A DNA stretch of 6,362 bases, taken from contig CABSMN010000073.1 of the NCBI GenBank assembly GCA_902478765.1, positions 1-6,362 on the forward strand. The letters run 5' to 3'. Origin of the DNA: an uncultured Collinsella sp. GTDB lineage: Bacteria; Actinomycetota; Coriobacteriia; Coriobacteriales; Coriobacteriaceae. The translations under genes and the position numbers were made by a program. Positions within the stretch are counted from its first letter, which is position 1; every line of letters starts with the position of its first letter. Shown one piece after another: positions 1 through 5,332 of the stretch. The notes beneath the pieces are model-generated. The model saw only the letters and a program-made list of their open reading frames with translations, made no database searches and was not told the DNA's origin.

Positions 1-46
1 AGATGCAGCGTAGTCTCGTGGGCTCGGAGATGTGTATAAGAGACAG
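1..46 (+). other. Illumina Nextera (Tn5) adapter contamination at the contig end
   Basis: This stretch is library-construction sequence, not genome. Positions 1-4 (AGAT) match the end of the P7 oligo, 5-12 (GCAGCGTA) fit an 8-nt i7 index, 13-27 (GTCTCGTGGGCTCGG) are the Nextera read-2 adapter, and 28-46 (AGATGTGTATAAGAGACAG) are the 19-bp Tn5 mosaic end. Genomic sequence begins at 47. Reading through it produces false N-termini: GTG at 32 gives MYKRQ fused to the following gene, and another frame gives MCIRD. Both peptides are familiar adapter-derived artefacts in predicted proteins. The region should be trimmed. Confidence 0.98.
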
Positions 47-2260
47 GCCAAGACCGATCATGCCTCTGCACTCACGGCACTGGCCGATGCCCAGGCCAAG
101 CTCTCGGCAGCTAAGGACGAGAAGATCGCTGCCGATAAGGCGCTCGATCAGGCGAAGGCTCAAAAGCAGCAAGCCGATCGGGTTGTGGCCCAGGCTCAGT
201 CCAAGCTCGATGCCGCGCAGGCGGCGGCGAACGCATCGGCGGAGAACTACCGCCAGGGCGCCATCGCGTTCTTTAAGAGCGTGGCTGCCGACGACGCGGC
301 GAACCTCATTCTCAACTGCAAACTCGCTAGCTACAACAAGGTGGGCGAGGAGGTCGACGCGACGAGCTTGACCAATATGAAGCAGGCGATCGTGTGGCTC
401 AAGGCGTGCAACGAGTATCGCGCAAGCGTTGGCCTGGGCGAGCTCAAGGTGACGTATGCCATGATGGCGACCGCCATTGCCGATGCGAACTTCTCCGATA
501 CGGAGGTCGCGCATGCCCAGCAGTTTAACGTGGGCGAGAATGTGGCGTGGAATTATGGAAGTGACCCGTTTAAGCAGTGGGTTACGGAGGAGAAAGCCTA
601 CTTTGACGCTGCCGCCGCCTCGCTGGGCGCGACGGGTCTTACGGGAAAGGCCGCTTACGATTTCTATATGGCAAACGAGGATAAGATCGACGCCTACGTA
701 CTGCAGCGCTATGGATCGATGGGCTCCGTCGGCCATTACATCAACGTGATCAACCCCTATTACACCGTGACGGGCATGGGCGTTTGCACGCGTGGGACGA
801 TGAACAGGTGGAGCACGCAGGCGCAGACATTCACCATGTCTGGTCAATGGTATAAGCCGTATAACGACAATCCGATGACGGTTGCTGAGTATGAGACTGC
901 ATTGAACGCGTGGTGTGGCTCTCTGGCAAATCCCGAGCAGGGCGTGGATGCGGCACGCAGGGAGCTTGCTGCGGCGCAGGGCGTTGCCGACGATGCCGCC
1001 AACAAGGCGAATGCGGCATCGCAGGCCGTTGCAGCAAAGCAGGCTCAGGTTGAGCGCGCTGCCGCTGACGTCGATGCCGCGGCTGTCAAGGTCTCGGAGG
1101 CCCAGGCTGCCGCGGAGCAAAAGCAGGCTGCAGCCGACGCCGCCGCGCGTGCCGTCAGCGATGCCCGCGCCGATTTGAGCGCCGCGAACGCCGCTGTTGC
1201 GGCGGCGCAGAACGTCGTGGCTGCAAAGTCCGGCGAGCTCGACATTGCCAAGAACAAGGTTGCTGCTGCCAAGCGCGCGTTGGACACCGCTCGTGCCGGT
1301 GTTGGCGACAAGCAGGATGCGCTTGCCGCTGCCCAGGATGAGCTGGCGGCGTACTCAGCCGATATCGCTGCTGCCCAGCGTGCGTTTGATGCGGCATCGG
1401 CTGCACTCGAAGACGCTCGTATCGCCCAGCGCGAGGTAGAGGCTGAACTTGCTGTTGCCCAAGGCGATGCAAATCAGGCAGATATCGATGCTGCTGCCGC
1501 TCAGACGGAGCTCGATATGGCCCAGCAGGCTGCGAGCGATGCCGATGCCGCCGTGGCAACGGCTCAGGCAAAGTCCGATGCAGCTGCCGTCCGCGTCTCT
1601 CGGCTTAAGAATGCCGCGGCATCACTTGCCAAGGCTACTGAGGACAAAGCCGCTGCCGATGCCGCACTCGATGCTGCGGCGATGGCCGTGAGCGATGCCG
1701 AGTACGACGTGGTGGAGGCAGACGATGCCGTGACGGGTGCGGCTGCCGCCTGCGACGCCTCTGCCGCCGCGGTCACCCGCCTGCGCAGGATCAATCTTGC
1801 CGAAGCCATCGCCAACGGCAACGTTGACGATGCAGACGAGGCGCTCAACGCCAAGATCGCTGCGGCCCACGATGCCGCCGAGCGCGCCGCGACCGCCAAG
1901 GCCGAGCTCGATGCCGCCGCGGCAGCGACGGATGCCGTGGCGCCGGCATGCCTGGAGGCGCTTGCCAGCTACACCGCCGCCAAGGCAGGGCTCGACCAGG
2001 CTATTGCCGAGCTCAACGCCGAGATCGCTCGCCAAGAGGCCGCCGATCGCGGGAATGGCGAGCAGGCCCAGCCCGTCACCCAGGTGACGTACCAGGCCAA
2101 ACATACGGTGGAAAAGACCGAGATTGCGACGCAGCAGACGGCGATGCCCGTCACGGGCGATGCGTCCGAGCTGCTGGGCGAGACTTTCGTGATCGGTGGC
2201 ACTGTCCTGGTGGCTGCTGGTGTCTTTCTGTCCGATAAGCGCCGTCAGCTAATCCACTAG
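47..2260 (+). CDS. CAP-domain, alanine-rich coiled-coil surface protein with C-terminal sorting signal (5' truncated)
   Basis: Partial gene: 737 residues remain, and the true start and any signal peptide lie off the contig. The frame enters straight from the adapter, so no start codon in the window is real. Residues 1-67 are an Ala/Lys/Gln-rich helix. Residues about 110-263 form a CAP/SCP (cysteine-rich secretory, PR-1) domain. The expected cavity residues can be placed: His156, the GEN motif with Glu164, a WVTEE motif (Trp178, Glu181/182) and the GHY motif with His230, followed by a VTGMGV strand. Residues about 300-685 are a low-complexity Ala/Asp/Glu/Gln/Lys coiled coil with almost no aromatics. 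The tail has MPVTG (700-704), a hydrophobic stretch (about 714-728) and a DKRR stop-transfer, the layout of a sortase substrate. The likely role is a wall-anchored protein with the CAP domain held away from the cell on a helical stalk; its ligand is unknown. Bacterial CAP proteins have varied or unknown functions, so no enzyme activity is assigned. Confidence 0.9.
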   Translation, partial: AKTDHASALTALADAQAKLSAAKDEKIAADKALDQAKAQKQQADRVVAQAQSKLDAAQAAANASAENYRQGAIAFFKSVAADDAANLILNCKLASYNKVGEEVDATSLTNMKQAIVWLKACNEYRASVGLGELKVTYAMMATAIADANFSDTEVAHAQQFNVGENVAWNYGSDPFKQWVTEEKAYFDAAAASLGATGLTGKAAYDFYMANEDKIDAYVLQRYGSMGSVGHYINVINPYYTVTGMGVCTRGTMNRWSTQAQTFTMSGQWYKPYNDNPMTVAEYETALNAWCGSLANPEQGVDAARRELAAAQGVADDAANKANAASQAVAAKQAQVERAAADVDAAAVKVSEAQAAAEQKQAAADAAARAVSDARADLSAANAAVAAAQNVVAAKSGELDIAKNKVAAAKRALDTARAGVGDKQDALAAAQDELAAYSADIAAAQRAFDAASAALEDARIAQREVEAELAVAQGDANQADIDAAAAQTELDMAQQAASDADAAVATAQAKSDAAAVRVSRLKNAAASLAKATEDKAAADAALDAAAMAVSDAEYDVVEADDAVTGAAAACDASAAAVTRLRRINLAEAIANGNVDDADEALNAKIAAAHDAAERAATAKAELDAAAAATDAVAPACLEALASYTAAKAGLDQAIAELNAEIARQEAADRGNGEQAQPVTQVTYQAKHTVEKTEIATQQTAMPVTGDASELLGETFVIGGTVLVAAGVFLSDKRRQLIH
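374..835 (+). other. CAP/SCP domain coding segment
   Basis: Codes for residues about 110-263 of the partial surface protein. It starts at the helix MKQAIVWLKACNEYRASVGL, the usual first helix of CAP domains, and runs to the strand ending QAQTFTM. The His at 512-514, GEN at 533-541 and GHY at 731-739 are the diagnostic landmarks. About 47 residues separate the WVTEE motif from GHY, a longer spacing than in many short bacterial CAP domains. Boundaries are judged by eye. Confidence 0.85.
944..2100 (+). other. Alanine-rich coiled-coil stalk coding segment
   Basis: Codes for about 385 residues dominated by Ala with regularly spaced Asp, Glu, Gln, Lys and Val/Leu (patterns such as AAAQ, ELDAA, ADAA). 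Helix-breaking glycine and proline are rare, so a long alpha-helical rod is expected. Repetition is at the composition and heptad level; I saw no long exact DNA repeat unit. The codons are strongly GC-biased, which also creates long but meaningless open frames on the opposite strand. Confidence 0.8.
2144..2257 (+). other. C-terminal cell-wall sorting signal (MPVTG variant)
   Basis: Three parts lie in order at the very C-terminus: the pentapeptide MPVTG followed by Asp (2144-2161), a hydrophobic segment FVIGGTVLVAAGVFL (2186-2230), and a basic tail DKRRQLIH ending just before the stop. This is the tripartite signature of sortase substrates. The pentapeptide has Met where the LPxTG consensus has Leu. 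P, T and G are kept, so cleavage between T and G remains plausible. A sortase in this genome would be needed but is not in the window. Confidence 0.8.
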
Positions 2261-2284
2261 GGACAGGGGAAGCTCGCTGTTTTC

Positions 2285-2323
2285 GGCGCGCACCGCTGGG
2301 GCATGGGCTCTGCGGTGCGCGCC
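2285..2323 (+). terminator. Perfect 12-bp hairpin, probable transcription terminator of the surface-protein gene
   Basis: GGCGCGCACCGC (2285-2296) pairs without mismatch to GCGGTGCGCGCC (2312-2323) across a 15-nt loop, starting 25 nt after the stop codon. What follows is ACTTTCACC rather than a clean T-tract, so it is an imperfect intrinsic terminator. It could instead act as an mRNA 3'-end stabiliser. Its position between two separately initiated genes favours termination. Confidence 0.65.
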
Positions 2324-2345
2324 ACTTTCACCTTCGAGATTGATT

Positions 2346-2353
2346 AAGGAGGG
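2346..2353 (+). promoter_or_regulatory. Strong Shine-Dalgarno fixing the start at 2358
   Basis: AAGGAGGG lies 4-5 nt before ATG at 2358. It matches the anti-Shine-Dalgarno nearly fully. It rules out the upstream in-frame TTG at 2340, whose first codons would contain the ribosome-binding site itself. Confidence 0.85.
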
Positions 2354-2357
2354 ACCT

Positions 2358-2714
2358 ATGCAAATTAGAGGAGAGGCCGCGATCGCCTGTGGGTTCATGG
2401 CGGGCCTGGCAACGGGATTACTGTTCGATGGGTGTTTCGACAGCTACATCAATCGATTCCGCGTTTCTGATTTTTCGAGAAGCGAGTCCCGAGAACCTGC
2501 GACAGCTCGTCAAGAGATGACTGCGCCGATGGGGCAATGTGGCGTGGATGACTCAATAATCAAGGTAATTCTCACCAAGAGCGGCAAGATCTATCACCGC
2601 TCTGCGGGATGCAAAAGCCTTCCTCAAAACGCCGTTAAAACAAGCGTGCCATTAGCGACCGCGCTCAAACGAGGCAAGACACCCTGCCCAGTCTGTTGCC
2701 CACCAGTGGTTTAG
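2358..2714 (+). CDS. Small protein with N-terminal hydrophobic segment and C-terminal His/Cys metal-site-like module
   Basis: 118 residues with a strong ribosome-binding site. Residues about 7-24 (AAIACGFMAGLATGLLFD) are hydrophobic and preceded by Arg4, so they may be an uncleaved signal anchor or a signal peptide. Residues 25-62 form a polar linker rich in Arg, Ser and Glu. Residues 68-116 resemble the small module seen at the C-terminus of some secreted nuclease-like and other exported bacterial proteins: a strand VILTKSGKIYH, then His80, Cys85, a helix ending in RGKTPC, and the pair Cys110 and Cys113 (PCPVCCPP). His80/Cys85/Cys110/Cys113 could bind zinc; this is inferred from spacing, not proven. 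The module would face outside the membrane if the N-terminus is an anchor. The gene looks less GC-rich than its neighbours, which hints at a different history. No enzymatic domain is present and no function is assigned. Confidence 0.75.
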   Translation: MQIRGEAAIACGFMAGLATGLLFDGCFDSYINRFRVSDFSRSESREPATARQEMTAPMGQCGVDDSIIKVILTKSGKIYHRSAGCKSLPQNAVKTSVPLATALKRGKTPCPVCCPPVV

Positions 2715-2743
2715 ACCTTCCTTCGGGGCGCCCTGCAAGGACA

Positions 2744-2783
2744 TGGGCCCCTGCGGACACGCGGGCCTAAAAATGTGTCCGCA
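2744..2783 (+). promoter_or_regulatory. Interleaved inverted repeats: possible H-type pseudoknot or alternative hairpins in the spacer
   Basis: In the 152-nt spacer, TGGGCCC (2744-2750) can pair with GGGCCTA (2763-2769) with one G-U pair. TGCGGACAC (2752-2760) pairs perfectly with GTGTCCGCA (2775-2783). The arms alternate, so the two stems are either a pseudoknot (linkers of 1, 2 and 5 nt, the last AAAAT) or mutually exclusive hairpins. GACAC at 2792-2796 is a further competing partner for GTGTC at 2775-2779. The element starts 30 nt after one stop codon and ends 83 nt before the next start. It may be a weak terminator, a leader element or a chance GC-rich structure. Confidence 0.35.
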
Positions 2784-2850
2784 CGGCATGTGACACTTAA
2801 TCTGCCGCCCTGTTCTGTCGCGACCGCATGTACCTGAACAACAACCCTCT

Positions 2851-2856
2851 AAGGAG
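2851..2856 (+). promoter_or_regulatory. Shine-Dalgarno fixing the start at 2867
   Basis: AAGGAG ends 10 nt before ATG at 2867. An in-frame ATG at 2828 lies upstream of this site and would add 13 residues without its own ribosome-binding site, so 2867 is preferred. Confidence 0.75.
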
Positions 2857-2866
2857 TTCGATATCG

Positions 2867-3106
2867 ATGAGTGACAACACCAAGCATCTCGCAAAGAGGT
2901 GCGTCAAGGACGCGGGGCCGTGCCTCGCGTTGTGTCTCGCCGGCGCAGCGGTTGCGCTGCTGGCTGTTCTGGGGCCGTTCGACGTGCTCCGAAGTGCCAG
3001 CTCCCTGCACGTTTGCATGGCCCTTGCCGGCGCCATGATGACCGGCGGTGTGCTCGATTTGATTATTTGGGTGCTTGACCCGTTTGGATGGAAGAACGAG
3101 GGGTAA
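2867..3106 (+). CDS. Small two-helix membrane protein of unknown function
   Basis: 79 residues. A basic N-terminus (MSDNTKHLAKRCVKD) precedes a first hydrophobic helix at about 17-39 (GPCLALCLAGAAVALLAVLGPF). A short loop (DVLRSASS) leads to a second helix at about 47-70 (LHVCMALAGAMMTGGVLDLIIWVL), and the tail is DPFGWKNEG. By the positive-inside rule both termini are predicted to be cytoplasmic. I recognise no family. It ends 85 nt before the first phosphoesterase gene on the same strand with no hairpin between them, so readthrough into that operon is possible but not shown. It could be a small accessory membrane subunit or an orphan protein. Confidence 0.65.
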   Translation: MSDNTKHLAKRCVKDAGPCLALCLAGAAVALLAVLGPFDVLRSASSLHVCMALAGAMMTGGVLDLIIWVLDPFGWKNEG

Positions 3107-3177
3107 GCCCTAAGAGATGCAGATGCCGGTGCCGGTCTGCAATTTCTGCCATCGATTTGTTCAGAGCCGTGCAGCGC

Positions 3178-3183
3178 GGAGGT
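3178..3183 (+). promoter_or_regulatory. Shine-Dalgarno fixing the start at 3192
   Basis: GGAGGT lies 8 nt before ATG at 3192. An in-frame ATG at 3117 would add 25 residues that do not align with the third gene of the cluster, whose protein begins directly with the equivalent strand. The start at 3192 is therefore chosen. Confidence 0.8.
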
Positions 3184-3191
3184 GTTGCTTG

Positions 3192-3947
3192 ATGTCCATT
3201 TTCGTTACCGGAGACGTTCACGGTATTGCCGAGTATGGGGCGAGCCGCTTCTCATCGCGCGCTTGGCCATTGGGCCGAACGTTGACGCGCGATGACGTGG
3301 TAATCGTTGCTGGCGACTTTGGCTTTATATGGAGCGGCTCGAACACCGACAAATACTGGCTCGACTGGTTTGAGTCCAAGCCCTGGACCACGTGTTTTGT
3401 CGACGGCAATCACGAGAACCATCATCTGCTGGCGGGGTTGCCGATGCGAGAGTGGAATGGGGGTCTCGTTCACGAGGCTCGCCCGCACGTGCTGCATCTG
3501 ATGCGCGGCGAGGTGTTCGACATTGCGGGGAGCACGGTGCTCGCCATGGGCGGCGCCGCGAGCCATGACAGACAGTGGCGCCAGGAGGGGAAGACTTGGT
3601 GGCCCGAGGAAATACCGAGTGAGGGCGAGATGAACCATTGCCGCGCCTCGCTCGATCGCGTGGGTTGGAAGGTCGACTATGTTGTGACTCACGAGGCGCC
3701 GGTCGATTTGGCGGACGAGCTGTGCATGGAGTGCAATCGTGAGTTCTACGACGATTCGCTGCAGGCCTTTTTGGGTGAGCTCGACGACCGGCTCGACTAC
3801 CGTACCTGGTTCTTTGGCCATTACCATGACGATGAATGGCGCGATGACAGGCATCGCCTTATCTACCAAGACATCGTGCCAATCGAAGCGCGGTGCACCG
3901 ACGGATTTGGCAAGACGACGAGCGGCTATTCCGAGCAAGAGCGTTAG
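3192..3947 (+). CDS. Calcineurin-like metallophosphoesterase (first of three)
   Basis: 251 residues with the full calcineurin-like metal-site motif set: GDVHG (Asp8, His10), GDFG (Asp42), GNHE (Asn73, His74), VTHEAP (His167) and GHYH (His210, His212). The fold normally binds two divalent metals and hydrolyses phosphomono- or diesters; the substrate here is unknown and no partner domain helps. There is no signal peptide, so it is probably cytoplasmic. A Trp-rich stretch KTWWPEEIPSE (134-144) sits between the third and fourth motifs. It is shared in altered form with the protein at 4592-5317, as are the blocks RGEVF, GSTV, MGGA, VGWKVDYV.TH and DRLDY. The two are paralogs. This copy has a longer C-terminus, with a polar tail of about 20 residues. 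It starts a cluster whose next ribosome-binding site overlaps its stop codon. Confidence 0.93.
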   Translation: MSIFVTGDVHGIAEYGASRFSSRAWPLGRTLTRDDVVIVAGDFGFIWSGSNTDKYWLDWFESKPWTTCFVDGNHENHHLLAGLPMREWNGGLVHEARPHVLHLMRGEVFDIAGSTVLAMGGAASHDRQWRQEGKTWWPEEIPSEGEMNHCRASLDRVGWKVDYVVTHEAPVDLADELCMECNREFYDDSLQAFLGELDDRLDYRTWFFGHYHDDEWRDDRHRLIYQDIVPIEARCTDGFGKTTSGYSEQER

Positions 3948-3950
3948 GAG
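3946..3950 (+). promoter_or_regulatory. Shine-Dalgarno overlapping the upstream stop codon
   Basis: AGGAG shares its first two bases with the TAG stop at 3945-3947 and stands 6 nt before ATG at 3957. Ribosomes terminating on the first phosphoesterase are placed at this site, which supports translational coupling and cotranscription. Confidence 0.75.
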
Positions 3951-3956
3951 ATCCCC

Positions 3957-4595
3957 ATGATCTGGTTTACCAGCGATACCCACTTTGGGCACGAGAACAT
4001 GCTGCGGCTCGCCGACAGGCCTTGGTCGACTGTTGGGCAGATGAACGACGCCATGGTCGCTAGCATTAATAGCAAGGTCGCTGCGGATGACGAGCTCTAC
4101 ATCTTGGGCGACTTTAGCTTTAAGATGACGGTTCAAGATGCCTACGAGCTGCGCAAAAGCATTGTCTGCAAGCGTGTCCATCTGCTGCCCGGCAACCACG
4201 ACAAAGACTGGACGCAGCCTGCGGTGGCGGATGCTTTTATTGTCGAGGCGCCCATTTGCGTGCTCAAGATCGACCGTCAAAAAATCGTGCTGAGCCACTA
4301 TCCCATGGTCGACTGGCAGGGCATGTCGCACGGCAGCTGGCATTTGCACGGGCATATCCACAGTTGCGGCGGCGCGTACAACAAGTTCAACCTTCGGCAG
4401 GGGCTGCTGCGCTATGACGTGGGCGTGGACGCCAACGGCTACGCCCCGGTGAGCCTAGAGGAGCTCAAGTTATGGTTTGCGCAGGTAGACGAGCCGGTGT
4501 GTTGCGTTAAATGGCCGTGGTGGGTCAACGTCACGGACGACGAGCAGGTTGAGCACGATCTCGAAGCCTATAAGAGGGAAGTGGTGATCCGATGA
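3957..4595 (+). CDS. Calcineurin-like metallophosphoesterase (second of three, distinct branch)
   Basis: 212 residues. Motifs are TSDTHFGH (Asp7, His9), GDFS (Asp52), GNHD (Asn80, His81), LSHYPM (His114) and HGHIH (His133, His135), so all expected metal ligands are present. The opening WFTSDTHFGHENML and the later block YDVGVDANGYAPVSLEEL mark a branch common in bacterial and phage genomes, often annotated simply as metallophosphoesterase. It differs from both flanking paralogs, which open with VTGDVHG. About 40 residues follow the conserved core, with a Cys/Trp-rich patch (CCVKWPWW, 182-189) and a charged end. It is cytoplasmic by the lack of a signal sequence, and its substrate is unknown. 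The coding region follows its upstream neighbour by 9 nt and overlaps the next by 4 nt (ATGA), so a stoichiometric operon is likely. Confidence 0.93.
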   Translation: MIWFTSDTHFGHENMLRLADRPWSTVGQMNDAMVASINSKVAADDELYILGDFSFKMTVQDAYELRKSIVCKRVHLLPGNHDKDWTQPAVADAFIVEAPICVLKIDRQKIVLSHYPMVDWQGMSHGSWHLHGHIHSCGGAYNKFNLRQGLLRYDVGVDANGYAPVSLEELKLWFAQVDEPVCCVKWPWWVNVTDDEQVEHDLEAYKREVVIR

Positions 4596-5317
4596 CGGTC
4601 TATGTGACGGGCGATGTTCACGGTGGCATCGACATGCAAAAGTTGCGCGATTGGGATCTTGGGGATAGCCTGACGAGCGACGACTACCTGATTATCGCGG
4701 GCGACTTTGGCTTTCCGTGGGATTTCTCTGCCGAGGAGTGCGCCGACATCGCTTGGCTGGAGTCGCGCCCCTATACCGTGCTGTTCGTCGACGGCAACCA
4801 CGAGCGTTTCGATCACTGGACGGAGCGACCCATGGAGTTGTGGCACGGTGGGCTGACGCAGCGCCTGTCGGATACTTCGCCCATACGGCGCCTGACGCGC
4901 GGCGAGGTTTTTGAGCTCGACGGCTCAACGGTCTTTACCATGGGCGGCGCCACGAGCGTGGACAAGGAATACCGCATTCCGTATTCCAGCTGGTGGCCGC
5001 AGGAACTGCCGGACGAGCGCAACTTTGAGGAGGCGCGGACAAAGCTCGACAGCGTGGGCTGGAAGGTCGACTACGTGATCACTCACACCTGTTCCACACG
5101 CATGCTCTCGCCCACGCTCTATCCGGCACCTGGCTGGAATTTCCCCGCCGTTGATCGGCTTACGGCGTTTTTCGATGAGCTGGAAGACCGCTTGGACTAC
5201 AAACGCTGGTACTACGGGCATTTTCATCGGGATGCCAACCCAGCCGAGCGCCACACCGTGCTCTACGACTGCATCGTTCGCCTGGGCGATGAACTCCAGC
5301 CCTGGGATGTTGCGTAG
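4592..5317 (+). CDS. Calcineurin-like metallophosphoesterase (third of three, paralog of the first)
   Basis: 241 residues with Asp8 and His10 (GDVHG), Asp38 (GDFG), Asn69 and His70 (GNHE), His165 (ITHT), and His210 and His212 (GHFH), a complete dinuclear metal site. It aligns along its length with the protein at 3192-3947: shared blocks include FVDGNHE, GEVF, GSTV, MGGA, a Trp-Trp-Pro motif (134-136), VGWKVDYV and DRLDYKRW. It looks like an old gene duplication, since many surface positions differ and the segment after His165 (LSPTLYPAPGWNFP) is unlike that of its partner. Translation starts in an ATGA overlap with the preceding gene. The nearest purine-rich site (GAGGG, 4574-4578) is 13 nt away, longer than usual, so reinitiation is probable. 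It ends 15 nt from the stop of the convergent gluQ. Confidence 0.93.
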   Translation: MTVYVTGDVHGGIDMQKLRDWDLGDSLTSDDYLIIAGDFGFPWDFSAEECADIAWLESRPYTVLFVDGNHERFDHWTERPMELWHGGLTQRLSDTSPIRRLTRGEVFELDGSTVFTMGGATSVDKEYRIPYSSWWPQELPDERNFEEARTKLDSVGWKVDYVITHTCSTRMLSPTLYPAPGWNFPAVDRLTAFFDELEDRLDYKRWYYGHFHRDANPAERHTVLYDCIVRLGDELQPWDVA

Positions 5318-5332
5318 GGGTGGGGTGCCTGA

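Noticed and set aside
3..371. Open frame beginning inside the adapter with an Arg/Pro-rich product
   Set aside because: It starts in Nextera sequence (SLVGSEMCIRD is adapter-derived) and overlaps the well-supported surface-protein frame.
944..2100. Tandem repeat array within the coiled-coil region
   Set aside because: The repetition is in amino-acid composition and heptad pattern. No exact or near-exact DNA unit of fixed length recurs.
2726..2733. GGGCGCCC palindrome just after the stop at 2714, flanked by CCTT and AAGG
   Set aside because: The arms are too short and the inner pairing is broken, with no T-tract, so it is not a convincing terminator.
3138..3152. CNFCH, a CxxCH heme-binding pattern, in the in-frame extension before the first phosphoesterase
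   Set aside because: It lies upstream of the better start at 3192, which has a Shine-Dalgarno. The extension has no export signal and does not align with the paralog.
3252..4361. A 369-codon open frame on the minus strand
   Set aside because: It lies antisense across two phosphoesterases with full motif sets, ignores their gene boundary and shows no recognisable domain. Long antisense frames are expected from GC-rich codon bias.
5318..5332. Bidirectional terminator in the convergent gap
   Set aside because: Only 15 nt separate the two stop codons and no inverted repeat or T-tract is visible there.
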